Source of the DNA: Haemonchus contortus
Taxonomy: Eukaryota; Nematoda; Chromadorea; Rhabditida; Trichostrongylidae
Length of the DNA: 64,000 nt
Assembly (NCBI GenBank): GCA_000469685.2
Contig: LS997564.1
Coordinates: 2,322,940-2,386,939, forward strand
Reading direction: 5' to 3'
Shown piece after piece: positions 1 to 16,900 of the stretch. Every line of letters starts with the position of its first letter. Positions within the stretch are counted from its first letter, which is position 1. The notes under the pieces are model-generated. The model saw nothing but the letters and a program-made list of their open reading frames with translations. It searched no databases and was not told the DNA's origin. The position numbers were made by a program, and so were the translations under genes.

Positions 1-13
1 TACTTTCCTCGAC

Positions 14-813
14 TGTCGCGCCGGCGGTGACGCCCTGCTCCTCGCTATACGTTGGCATCGGTGTCGGCCGCTTAGGAGCGGCGTCGCCGTCGGCGTGATT
101 GCCTGATCGGGGTCTTACGCTGCGCTCGCTCTCGCCCCATTTGCCACGCGGGATGTTGCTTTGGCCCTAGCGGCCCCTACGCTGTCCCTGCACTCCTACC
201 TCTACCCTACGCGTGCTACATCCTACGCCCCGGGATAACCTGCCCACAGCCTATCCATAACATTCAATCCAGATATAACCTTCACGGCATCACCGTCTAC
301 GATCTTAAACACTAACACAATACTATACGCAGTCTTCATGGATACGCCAATAAAAAGGGGAACATCAATACGACAATGAAAAGAATTATTAAAAAAGGAA
401 TGCCTGTTATATACATATATACATAAAAAAGGAATATGAAATACGTCAGCAAATAAACTACGATGAAAACCAGCAACCTACGTCTCAGGTGGTACGAACC
501 CAGTACGTTAATCTCACGAGGGGAGGCGACGTGGCTCGGGACCGCTCGGCACCTTTGGGCTTCCATGCCCAAGTCGATCACTTCATCTTCCATCGGATTG
601 CATCATACTTCCAGGCTCGAGCGGTACGACGACAGGACGACGGGTAGTGGCGGCCGGCTACGACGATCGATGCAGACACACTGCCGGCTAGCATCAGGCC
701 AGAGCACGCGTCGAGTATAGCCGACGCTCAGGCACCGATACGCAGTGCGCGCCGGGACCCCTGCGCGCCCGACCAGGCGTGGCCCTTTAATAAGTCGGGC
801 GGAAGCCACGACA
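14..813 (-). repeat. 3' LTR of the non-coding element
   Basis: This 800-bp LTR is near-identical to 3572-4370. In the element's sense (minus) direction it starts TGTCGTGGC and ends GCGCGACA. Both copies keep an 85-codon frame in each direction, one of them strongly hydrophobic. I regard these as chance frames in an LTR. Confidence 0.85.
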
Positions 814-824
814 CTGGGGGCGGC
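814..824 (-). other. C-rich tract at the polypurine-tract position
   Basis: Directly upstream of the 3' LTR in the sense direction the strand reads GCCGCCCCCAG. The other LTR element has GCCGCCCCCTG at the same place (47781-47791). A polypurine tract, normally the plus-strand primer, is expected here but not seen. Confidence 0.6.
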
Positions 825-1603
825 AACGACAACAGAAGGGGGGTCCCAGCGGTAGCGGAGCCAAGCCCGTCCTTACCTACTGCGGCTACGCAGCTAAACA
901 AACATACATGTTAGTTAACCGTCGTCTCCCTACGGGGCCTAACTACCTAACTGGGTTCGAGGGTGATTTCTCTGATGACGGCGGGTCATGTTGGCTTTCC
1001 CTACGCATACAATAGCTCAAAGTACGATAAAAAAAACACATTCAACGAAGCACTGGGTTACGGCGGGGCTACGGAGATCAAAGGGGGGAAGGGGGAGGGG
1101 GCGGCGACCGAAACTCCTCGACTGCGTGACAGCGGTTCGACACGATTGACGTAGACTGAGGCGGCGTGGTTGACTGATGGCAACAAGTTGACGATAACGT
1201 TGACGAGATGGACAACTTAGACAGCCACGGGGTATTTTAGCCTACGTGTGAGTCTAGCCTCACACCTGCAGGGACACTTTGTGCGAGGGGGAGATTTTCT
1301 TCCTCGCCAATCACAAAGGAGCCCCTGGGTTAGTCAGGAGGAGGCGAGAATCCAACCCGGGTCGAGCGAAAGAATTAGCGGTCTCCCACCGCTCCCCAAG
1401 GGTGCTGCACTACGCAGCAGTACGCTAGAAGGTACGACCTTGAATACGCGAGTGACCAATTCCACCGGCTACGCTGTAAATAGAAACATTAATAAAAACA
1501 TTGTGGGCCTTGCGGCCCAAACATCACCCGTGAAAGTACGCGGAATCGCTGTTTCACTACGCAAGTTAGAACAATAACTACGCTGAACTTAAGATCGAAA
1601 CGA

Positions 1604-1717
1604 AGGGAGAGTAGCAACCTTTCGTTGCTACTCCCTCCCCCCCTACGCAGATTACGTCTTTAATGTACGCGATAAAAATCAAACAAAGCGAGGGTGGCAA
1701 CCTCTCGTTGCCATTTC
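1604..1717. other. Two similar hairpins in the element interior
   Basis: At about 1605-1636, GTAGCAAC and GTTGCTAC form a stem around CTTTC. At 1693-1715, TGGCAAC and GTTGCCA form a stem around CTCTC. The shared core is GCAACCTYTCGTTGC, and the two copies lie about 85 bp apart. Function is unknown; a structured RNA such as a packaging or dimerisation signal is possible. Confidence 0.5.
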
Positions 1718-1886
1718 CACCCCCTACGCAAAGATGTCATATCAACTATACGCAGAAATAAGGCTAAGCTGGATGACTACGAGACTACGAGAAACCTACG
1801 CTGAGATTTAGTTGAGTAACAATGGAGAAACTACGATATAAATGAGGCTGCGAAATAGATACGGCATTATATTAATGAAGAAATTG

Positions 1887-1934
1887 CGTGTGTTCAATAA
1901 CGAAGCAAGTGCATGCTTCGTCACGGAACACACG
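1887..1934. other. Long two-part hairpin in the element interior
   Basis: An outer stem CGTGTGTTC/GAACACACG (1887-1895 with 1926-1934) and an inner stem CGAAGCA/TGCTTCG (1901-1907 with 1914-1920) enclose a 6-nt loop, with small internal loops between the stems. The pairing is direct from sequence; a role in the element's RNA is inference. Confidence 0.55.
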
Positions 1935-3556
1935 ATGGAGAAGGGGGTGTGTGTCTACACTATGTACCAATGTATTTAATTGAAAGCTACGCTAAAATGG
2001 AGAAAGGAAAAACTTCATGAAAATTTTGCCCATAAAGGGCCTCATGGACGTGGTATTTGTAATGAAAATGTTGTAGGAGAACAATGCTATAATTTGGGCG
2101 AGGCAATTTGAGTCGCTTCTACGCATCAGCTACGCAGCGTGTAGGAGTGATACGCAGAAATCGACATGGAATTACCTACGCCTACATTATAGTGATAACT
2201 TATAGACAAACTACTGCGCCCACCCTGGTCAGGCAACATTAACAAAATCTACGGGAGCTAGCCATTGAAATGCTAGCTAAAACAAATATGTGTGCAGCTA
2301 AAATAAAAGCGGCGAGCTTGCAGAAATATACATTATAACCTAAATTGGTGCGCAAAGGGAAAAAAACTCACCGCTACGCAATTTCAACGCTGCGAGCAGG
2401 GTATGAAACAAATGGTCGCAAAGTTTAATAAAGCAATCAACAACAAGGAATAAAAAAGCAAAAAAGGAAAGAAACGCTGCGCAGAGAAAAACATGCGCCA
2501 ACAAATGCTCAAACTGCACACATTGCCTACTAATTGTAACAAAAGTGGGTATTTGACCAAATTGGGCGCATTCCAGATCCTTTCTCGTGTCCATGTGAGC
2601 GTAGTATAAGAGGATAGCCGTGATATAACATTTGTCGTCTACGCCAGACCACTGTTCCCATCGTGGCCTTCGAAATTTTATTTAGATCTGAAAGTGCTTG
2701 ACGCCTTCCCGCAAGCATACGTGTTGATCTGCGAGCCTGAGTTGAATAACGCTGGACTGTAGCTGATACGCCTCAAGACCTCGCAGCGAGCCAATAGCCT
2801 GCGCATGTACTGGTTGGAATAGAGATGCGAGATCTTATCTTTGATGGCTTTCCCATGCGGTGATGGCTTTGGTCACGTTGGCTTTGCTGGCGCTGACACT
2901 AGACATTTTGCAAAAGGCAGGAGGTAGTTACTGCCGTACCCAATCTAAAACTGGTAAGGTTGAGTATGTGTTGAGCCGTAAGGTAGCTGTGGCCAGCAGC
3001 TCCCTACGGCGGGTGACGGTTATGCGGTACGCGATGCTGGCTAGGCGGTACACCGAGCAAATAACGACGAGATGGTAAAACACGCAACAACCATAGTACG
3101 GACGTGCAGGAACAACATAAGAGACAATGTGGTGCGAGGATGGTATTTTACGTCTTACGGGGCAGCGGCACACACCAATAGCACCTACGCGTGATAGCCT
3201 ACCATGGATCATGCCCGGAATGAACGACGGGAACAAAATGTAACATGTCCAGGAGGGTTAAATAGTACGTTGACAAACGCACCGTCGCAACTTATCCCCG
3301 TCCGATCGGAGTTAACACAGACTCAGGCGTATAACGGTTGTCCCCACGCCGGCTTGTGCCACTCAAGGCAACGTGGGTTAGAGTCTGGTCCCACACGGGG
3401 AAAAGAGGGGAACCCTAAGCTGACGCAGATGAATTGAAGTGCACGTTTGCGCCCGCAAGCGCAGTATGCACCTAGAGGACCAAGTGGGCAGCGGCGGCGA
3501 GCGCGAGTTAGGCTCGATCACTAAGGCCCAACGTGGGTTTCCCACACGTTGAACCC

Positions 3557-3571
3557 CAGTCCGATGCACCA
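3557..3571 (-). promoter_or_regulatory. tRNA primer-binding site of the non-coding LTR element
   Basis: On the minus strand, immediately after the 5' LTR end, the sequence is TGGTGCATCGGACTG. The first 11 nt look complementary to a nematode tRNA-Gly 3' end (acceptor CCGATGCA plus CCA, recalled rather than checked). The same 15-mer sits 3 nt after the 5' LTR of the element at 38 kb. Confidence 0.65.
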
Positions 3572-4370
3572 TGTCGCGCCGGCGGTGACGCCTTGCTCCT
3601 CGCTATACGTTGGCATCGGTGTCGGCCGCTTAGGAGCGGCGTCGCCGTCGGCGTGATTGCCTGATCGGGGTCTTACGCTGCGCTCGCTCTCGCCCCATTT
3701 GCCACGCGGGATGTTGCTTTGGCCCTAGCGGCCCCTACGCTGTCCCTGCACTCCTACCTCTACCCTACGCGTGCTACATCCTACGCCCCGGGATAACCTG
3801 CCACAGCCTATCCATAACATTCAATCCAGATATAACCTTCACGGCATCACCGTCTACGATCTTAAACACTAACACAATACTGTACGCAGTCTTCATGGAT
3901 ACGCCAAATAAAAGGGGAACACCAATACGACAATGAAAAGAATTATTAAAAAAGGAATGCCTGTTATATACATATATACATAAAAAAGGAATATGAAATA
4001 CGTCAGCAAATAAACTACGATGAAAACCAGCAACCTACGTCTCAGGTGGTACGAACCCAGTACGTTAATCTCACGAGGGGAGGCGACGTGGCTCGGGACC
4101 GCTCGGCACCTTTGGGCTTCCATGCCCAAGTCGATCACTTCATCTTCCATAGGATTGCATCATACTTCCAGGCTCGAGCGGTACGACGACAGGACGACGG
4201 GTAGTGGCGGCCGGCTACGACGATCGATGCAGACACACTGCCGGCTAGCATCAGGCCAAAGCACGCGTCGAGTATAGCCGACGCGCAGGCACCGATACGC
4301 TGTGCGCGCCAGGACCCCTGCGCGCCCGACCAGGCGTGGCCCTTTAATAAGTCGGGCGGAGGCCACGACA
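3572..4370 (-). repeat. 5' LTR of the non-coding element
   Basis: This 799-bp LTR is the partner of 14-813 and is followed by the second copy of the CTCGAC target duplication (4371-4376). Confidence 0.85.
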
Positions 4371-4376
4371 CTCGAC

Positions 4377-6695
4377 CCATAATTGAACTATTTTTTCAGA
4401 CTCGTTTCTAGAATGTTTTTTTTCTGCAGTGAACGTACGCCTTACTCGTAGGAAGAGGTTTGACTGTCACTTCCTTCGAGAACGTCCATTTTCTTCAGAC
4501 TTTGGCATCACTCGATTCTAAAGTGCTGGTTTTCCTTTTTACAAAAGTCTTTATATGTCTTGCAAATTTGTGGAGTACCTGTGCCTTGGATACATTTGGG
4601 CGCCGGTCCGCGGCTGCGTTCAAACCTCGCAACAAATGCAGCGCGCCTGGGAGTTCTCCGAACGCGCGCACCGCAACGCACTGTAGCTTGTATAGTTCTC
4701 GTTGTCCTTTCCAAATCAATTTCAAGTGCAACATAAACGGCTTTCCTCGGCGGCTGACTTTCAATCACGCTGTCTTGTTTAGTTAGATTCTTCACATGGC
4801 ATGGAATTGAGCAGATCTTCTATTTGGCTGACTGTTATCGTACGCTCCTCTCCAACTCATCTAATCAAGTAATGCAGTACCCAACAATGCCCACTAGTGC
4901 TACAATAGTAACGACAACAGTCACTAAATTTCAGTAAACCGGGCTGCTTGAGCGAGGAGCTGCGAGATCTGGTTTGATAGGCGATATGACCACATTTTGT
5001 ACATTACTCTTTTTTTTTCTGACACACATCATGTCTTCAAATAGTTTATTCTTCTTTTTCGCACCAGGCTTCACTTAGAGGTGATGATTCTAATGGGAAG
5101 CATCGCTTTGTGGGTTCGGTTAAAACAATTTGCTCCTTGTTGCCCGCTTATCGGAAATCTGCTTACGAAGTGATTGACATCTATCACGACTGACAGTCAC
5201 TAATAAAGTGCAATATCAGTAGTGGTACACAATCAGCTCGGTCTTCAGCGTTTTCGACTGTATCCACTGTACAACAGAATTTCAGTCCCTTATCAGCCAC
5301 CACGTCTTTGTGCTTTCAGACGCCACTTTATATAAAGTTTCTATTCTCAGACAAATCATGTTCAATTCTGTTTGAAGAAGGTGTCAAGTGCTGATGCCCA
5401 ATTCTTTTACCACATGAAGCTGATTTGGTCATGGTGTTAGGAAGTAGGAGTCCTGCCAAGTCAGGGGATCTCGTATTTTACTTTTCTTACGGTCTCAGCT
5501 TTCAGTCTTCCGAACATATGCTGACGTGCTGCCTGCGCATGCCTTCTAGGTGTAAAATGCCCTCAAAATATCGTCTAAAGAGTCACCTCACCCTGTAGAC
5601 AACAGGATCTGTCCATGTTAGCGGTGAGATAGACCTCTTCTTATAGCGACCCCACTTTTCCAATTAGCTGTCGAATCGGAGAAGAATTAATCTTGGAAGT
5701 TTCGCAGTTTCTCAATGTCATCATTGCTGAAATTGGAATGTAGAATGGATTAATGAAAACCTAGATGGCATACACGATCCACTTAGGTTCCTCTGTTTCG
5801 ACGTTTGCATAAAGTGCAACAATGTCAAACTGTCATGTCCAAAGTGGAATTCACCACTAAAATACGCTACCTCAACAAATGCAAGAATCGTCTCATATAA
5901 TTAATATGGTTGTCTAGGCTCTTATCGATTGTTCTTCGGCACACAACCCGTCCTATAGCTCAGTATCATGCTAGTTTTTTTTAGCGAAGGTAGGGGTGGT
6001 AACTCAAAAGAAATCAGGGAAGGTGTACGTTGTGCAGTTCGAACCTGAACTACCAATACAGAGCCCATTCCAGTGTCCATAACTACCTGAATAACTTGAA
6101 ATTCTGGAAATCTACGACTTTGATTAACAATCGATTTCCGCGCGCCGATTACGTGCGTCGCGGCGCGTCCGACATGGCAACGCCAACTCTGAATGCAGTT
6201 TTTCATGAGTTCTTTCTACGATGCGAAGCTTGTAATTGCCTCCGTTACTTTCATCAAATCGCTAGAGCGATTTATCATTTGATGATTTAATGTCTCTATA
6301 ATATTATGACATCACCTACTCACCACCGACCTGATTATGTCAGAGCAAAAACGGTTAGATACGTAGTATGTGCTCCTTTCGTCATCCATCCTTGTTCATG
6401 ACGCCTATCGAGCTGTTTCTTCGATCTTTTCTGATAGATATAACTCAGATCATCACCAAAGGTTTTCCTCTATCCCGCAGTGGTGGGAAGAGTTGCAGCG
6501 CGAGCCGTGAATGCAGTCTGAAAGCGAAATAGTTTTTCACCTTCTCATGTTTAATGGAGTGTATTGCGTGCAAGAAAAATCCGATAGCTGCTGAAAGACA
6601 ACCGTCATAGCGGCTGTAATCTGACTCAAGCTTTTTCGTCCGAAGGACCAGCCTGCTTACTTGAATGTCGATATAATTCCATTTATAGTTGTGGA
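4377..6695. other. Intergenic stretch, nothing recognised
   Basis: This AT-rich sequence between the LTR element and the FERM gene has short chance ORFs only. The promoter of the FERM gene probably lies in its right-hand part, but I cannot point to a motif. Confidence 0.5.
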
Positions 6696-11385
<4,690 letters not shown>

Positions 11386-13741
11386 GTTGTTGTTTCAAAT
11401 AGTATTATGGAAGTGTCGAAGTTTAGCTTTCTAGGTATGCTCAAGCTGAGAAAATTTAACAAATTTTCTTCTCAACCCTCCACCCTCTAAAAGCTATCGA
11501 TATTTATAGTGCGGTTCGATGCAATTGAGTTCTGATCGAGTACTGACGTAGCTTATGTCAATCCAGCTTTTTATGCCTCTGACGCCAGCCAGAGGCATAA
11601 GAAGCTCGTTCGGCTGAAAAAGAAACGCACTTGCTAGTAGAGTGGAAGCATTTGGATAGTATATACTAGGCCACGTTTCGTTAAGGTTGTAGAAAGAGGT
11701 AGGCGTCAGGATGGCTTTGCATTCCTGAGTGGGTTTGGCTCTCAAGATTGGTTGGTATTTATTACTTGCGGGACTCTTACTCTTTCATGGGACAGCCTTT
11801 TTTTTAGAGTTTTATAGATTGAAGTTTTATAATCACGTATTTTAATGTAAAAATTATTGCAGCGCGTTTTCCGGAACCACCCACATTCCTATCAGGACCG
11901 GTTTCGACAGAACCTCACAAAGTCGGTTAATAACTGATTTGTGAGCACATATTTCGTTGCTTTGATGTCGCCTGCGAGCTTGAGAGTATACTCATTGGGT
12001 TGGGTTGTCTCTGTCGTAGCCAATCTCCACATCTCTGTCACTATGCACCTGTGCGGCGGAGGGAGGGCAAGTAACGAGGCTCTAACTAGGGCTGTATGGT
12101 GGCAGATGGAATGATCTCGGCGCGGCGCACAAATGCAAAGTGATAGAAACCAGGAAATGGCTTTCTTCTACATCTAATCAATCGTACGTCATCTCGGTTT
12201 GCATCTACTGTTACTGTAATTTTCTTTTTTTTTAATTGCAAGCATTTTGTACAGATACCCTTACTGCTCTGGCATGTATACATAGTAGTTTCTGTAATAT
12301 TAATAAAATCTGTAATATCCTTCATTATGTTGTTATGTCGTATTACTTCCTGTGCGGAGTTATATTTTCTTGTTTGTTCGTCTTCCGAAGGTTTTTGATT
12401 CAAAGCGTGAAATCTCGAAGACAAAAAGAACACAATTTTTTATTCTTTATAGGCGAGCATTCACAGAAATGGCTATAGTTAATTTTCGACGAAATTTATT
12501 ACACAGTAAATAGCGTATTGGTCAGTTCACTAGCATCCGGCTATTTCTAGCTGTGTGATGGATTAATTGGAGCAGTGAACGCCTCGGCAGTCATCGGTCT
12601 ATTGCTGAAATGGATAATATGAATATCAAGATATTACGTAATTAAATGGTTAGTAGGGAGAAAGGATTATTAGTCTTCACTCTTTTTCTTCTCAGCCTAA
12701 AAATGCAAAAGAGTAGCGCATATTGGAAATACTCGAAAGTGTCCGGTCTTTGACGCGCGCGGTTGCAGTGCGGGTCCACAAGTGGCTTTCAAGTGTTCTC
12801 CAGGTGGAAATGCACTCGGCTAACACAATTTCGTTGCAACGCATCGAACATGGCGTAGCGATTTTTGGCAAAAAGGCTTTTGTAAGCAAAATTGGTTCCG
12901 AGGCTGTTCTCAACCGGAATTTCATTCGTTGAGTGGAAACAGTTGGAGAAGCACCACCTATGCACCTGTCTGTGACAGATGAAAGGGCATGCTCGCATTT
13001 CTCTTCCTTATTTGGATGGTGAAAAGGGAAGTAAGGAGAGCAAATTGTTGAGGCTCACTCTAGTCGTGGGTTGCGGCACCAAAAAAACGAGACATCTATT
13101 TCTCCAAAAATGTCTATTGCTTGTCTACGGAAGGAAAGGGGGCAGGGGCGCTATTTGCGATTGACAATAGTCTCGTAACATATGTAGGAGAGAGAGACTG
13201 AGCTGTTTATGGTTAGTACAGGAGAGCGTTGGGGAACACACGAAAAGATTACATATTGATTAGTTCGCGCCGCCCTCTCTCTAATTTGCAAATGTTTGCG
13301 AAAGCTTTGAAGCGTAGTACCGTGTCGGGAGTTTTTCTGAGAGGAAGTGATAAAAAGTAGAGATAATCGACAAAAATTTGTTTTTTTTTTTTTTCACAGG
13401 CAGCTATTTTTTGTGCAAGACATGGACATAGTCTGACATATTTTTTCATTCAAAATCTTCCAACTTGAGAAAAAACGTTTTTCTTGTTGTAGGCTCACAT
13501 GGGGAATTTGAAGTAAGGTCCTGGAACAGCGTTGGTAAAAAACGAGATGGGTGAGGTGATCAATCGCTGTTTACTAACTAGTAAAATTTGTCCCGGTTTT
13601 TGAACTGCGCATTTCTATATATAGTGACATTTGCCCCCTTTGAGATACGTAAACCAAGGATTTTATTAATTTAGGGAAGTAGCTTCGGTTATTAGCGTCT
13701 CTCTGCTGAGAATTTTTCGGTGAGGTTGACCTCAGAAATAT
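11386..13741. other. Region between FERM and LIM gene 3' ends
   Basis: The two genes converge here. I see no further exons. The LIM gene 3' UTR should lie just below 13742. Several AT-rich runs and short ORFs are present, with nothing recognisable. Confidence 0.45.
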
Positions 13742-13923
13742 CTATTGCCCTGACGTTTCTCTGACTCCGCCGAATTTCTCTCCAGAATCGGTAGTTAGGC
13801 AGCCAGCTCCCAATCCGAAACCAACACCCTTTGGTCCATACTTCCGTCCGTGACATTGTTTACAGTACAACTCTGCCTCATGTGGAGCGACAGTACATGA
13901 GTCGAGCAATTTGTTGCACATAT
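13742..13923 (-). CDS. Alternative terminal exon (path B) of the LIM gene
   Basis: This exon duplicates the second zinc module and Gly-rich tail that path A splits over two exons. It has its own acceptor (GATTTCAG before 13923) and TAG stop at 13742-13744. Zinc ligands C and C/H are intact ([14 protein letters not shown]). Since both versions follow the same phase-1 donor, they are mutually exclusive. Confidence 0.75.
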
Positions 13924-16900
13924 CTGAAATCCTTATATGCGCAAAAGGAAGGAGGAGAAATGAAAGTACGAAAGAAAGATGATTTGAGGATTTTCAATTT
14001 TGGTGCTTCCATTGGCCTCTTGTACTGCGGTCTTGACACAATCAATGGCTGCTTTCATAGTCCACGATTTGGACCGCGACTGGTCGCGCGACTATGAAAG
14101 CAGCCAATGAGAGGCGCGTGATTGAAGGACCCCTTCCCTGGTCATCGATCGGTGGAAGGTCTTACGTAGATCAAACTCATGTGACGGCTTATTACATCTA
14201 CAAATAACAACAAAGATAAAACAATAAATAGCAACACACAAGGCATGCAACACAAGTTAAGGGATAAGAGATTGGTTAGTAGTAAGAGTGAATAGTTCCG
14301 AGACTTTTGGAACGGTTCCAAAAACTCAGTATCAGAACTTTTCACATCTTCAGCCAAAAGGAAGTTTTAATAAAGCAATGCAGGTATTGACTGACGTCAT
14401 ATCAACTTCGGTATTTCCGAACTGCTCTCCGGTGTCCATAGTCAGTGAACCGGCTCCGATCCCAAAGCCAACACCCTGGAAATCGAAAAGCAACACATCA
14501 CAAAGATCCTTTGCTCAATAACAACGGCAGTTGCTGGGTGCTGGTAATTGTTATATCGCACGAATTAATTCAAAAGCTCAGACTCAAGGTCAGGGTTGGT
14601 AGAGTAAAATTCCTATCCGCTTTCAAATTACTAGAAAAATTCGAAGTTATAAGGTTGTATCCACATTTGTTGGACTGTTCACCTTACTTGCTTGAAAAGA
14701 AGATAAAGTATGTAAGGGATCGGAATGCTCGATTCTGGGAAATGATTTTAGGGCTCAACCTCGTTCAACTGATTTGGAATTTCCCTAATTTGCCACAAAA
14801 AGCTCAAGAAACAGACATGAGAACTGATAATGGGTTACACTACGTATATGCCCATTGAACTGTTTTAAGCACCTATGGATAGGACCTCTTTGACGGTTTC
14901 CAGGATTGGCTAGATCATATCTTTTACTGTTAAACAACTGCAGCTGTTACTGTGATAGGCTGTGACACGGACAGAAAGCGACAACACGACCGGAGACAAA
15001 CCTTTGGGCCATACCGTCGACAATGGCACTGTTTGCAGAACAGCTCCGCCTGATGTTCACAGCATGTCATCGAATCCAACAATTTGTTACACATTGCTGA
15101 ACAAAACACACTCATACCCTTGTAAGACACCCCACTTTGGAGCAAGCACATTGGAAATGAAAATCACACAGATATAAAGGATTTACACATATGAGGACAG
15201 TTAGGTAAGCAATGTCGGACAGGACAGGCACGAGCACGAGGAAACATTCATAAAGAGTTTGGTCTGGGGAGACGGTACAGCTTACAAGCCTCAGTTTTAA
15301 GAACATCTAAAAGATGATGATCGATGTGGTTGGTCCTGATGGTCTGAAAACAAATTGTAACTGATTACTTCGTCAAAGTCTACCAACATTGGAATATGCC
15401 CGACAGCATCAGAGCTATTTGTAAGACGAAAGAGCTCATCTGAAACGCCTCCGCAGCTGAGCTGAAGCAGAGTCCTACCTGGCAGCCCTGTTTTTTCCTG
15501 TTCCTGTTCCCATCCTGGATAGCACATTTCCTTTTCAAGAGTGTGGGAGTCCAATTACCCATAAGTTCTACCGATTAAAACGACTGAGCTTGGTGAGTTA
15601 CACGGCAGGTACCCCCGGGACCTGACGTTAAATTCAGATTCGCCCGAGCGTGCACCCGTTTTTTTTTTATTGTGATCTTGTGCCATCGAACTGTTAGGAC
15701 TCTTTTCACTAGCGTCCTCTCTCGCCAGAATTCCGCCCCAGCCAAACATCTGGGATAGCATTCTCCCCCACGGTTCCCCAGACTTCAGCTGGGGTCTTCT
15801 TGGAAAGGATTCATCGAAACAACTACCATTTCCCATTAAGAGTACCACTTGCCATCAACGGTGAACTTAATGCAGATGGAGGGTGTGAGAAGCTAGCAGC
15901 CACACTGGTCTACCCTTCAGACAAGAAATGTCCTATGGAACTCATCGTCTGTCTCTAGCTGGCTACTTTCGTAAGCTTGAGAATGACTCATCGCCAGTGG
16001 ACCAAGGAGAAAAGGACAGTCTTACGACAAAGCCTCTGTTCTGTTTCGCAAGTGACCGATTGAAGATCATCCAATAACTTTTTCACAGGCAGTTGTCGCC
16101 TCGTACACTGTGCGAGCGGCCCAGTTGTTCTGTCCAGACAGCTTTTTGAATGGCCAAGCGAGTCTTTCGACGCTCCGATCCAAGCCCAAACCAATTCCCT
16201 CTCATTATCGCACTCGAAATCGATTAAAATAGAATCGATTTGCTTCGAGTGGGTTCAACGGGTTGCTCTGATTGGTGATGGAGCGAGTGGACACGATCCT
16301 TGCAATTCTGTGTGCGAGGCTACTATTAAAGGTTTGTCATGTGTTCACGCCAGTTGAGTTTTACGACCGACCTAGCGCCCACTACCGTACAAAAGACGCT
16401 GAGGGACCGTTCCACACACTCTTTACTTCTGGGTCATACTGAGTTCGAATGCTCCTAGTTGCTTGGGCTGCAACAACCCTTAGGAGCTTACACATCTGTA
16501 GTTTCAGCAGTGTCCCCCTAAACGTATTAGCATGAAAATTCTGACTGTATATTGGCTCTAGTAAATGCTTCGCCATGCCTAAGAACTACAAAAACGCCCC
16601 TAACGAGCTGAAGAAGATATGCGATTGGCTTTTAAACCACATCAGTCGGAGGGCATAAAAACGAGCCAGACGTAGGAAGCTGGCCCGTTATTCCGACAAT
16701 GATGAATCGATGGGGTAGTACACTTGGAACCATAAAAAGACTGAGGGTATAGGTTCGACGAGCTTATGCACACTACCTGACACTGCTTGGATTATAAGTT
16801 AGACGTGTAGTTCTAGCTTGGAATAAATCGGAGCTCAGAGCTGGGTCGACTAGATGATTATCATGAAGATATCTAGAAATGTGTCGAACGGGGGCTTGGA

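Larger units (their letters stand above)
14..4370 (-). mobile_element. Non-autonomous LTR retrotransposon, BEL/Pao-like
   Basis: Two direct repeats of about 800 bp (14-813 and 3572-4370) bound a 2.76-kb interior with no long or recognisable ORF. The element is flanked by a perfect 6-bp target duplication, CTCGAC, at 8-13 and 4371-4376. Each LTR begins TGTCG and ends CGACA. The orientation is minus: next to the 3572 LTR end, the minus strand reads TGGTGCATCGGACTG, the same primer-binding sequence that follows the 5' LTR of the coding BEL/Pao element at 38 kb. The LTRs differ at roughly eleven sites by eye (about 98.6% identical), so the insertion is fairly recent. With no gag or pol it must depend on proteins of another element, plausibly of the BEL/Pao family seen at 38019-48934. 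That dependence is inference. Confidence 0.85.

Noticed and set aside
336..593. 85-aa hydrophobic frame present in both LTRs of the non-coding element (also 3893-4150)
   Set aside because: It is kept only because the LTRs are recent copies of each other; AT-rich low-complexity sequence explains the hydrophobicity.
13790..14520. Plus-strand frames ending [10 protein letters not shown] and [10 protein letters not shown], which look like duplicated C-terminal exons of the FERM gene
   Set aside because: They are the antisense of the Gly-rich tails of the two alternative LIM exons, which read as textbook MLP sequence on the minus strand.
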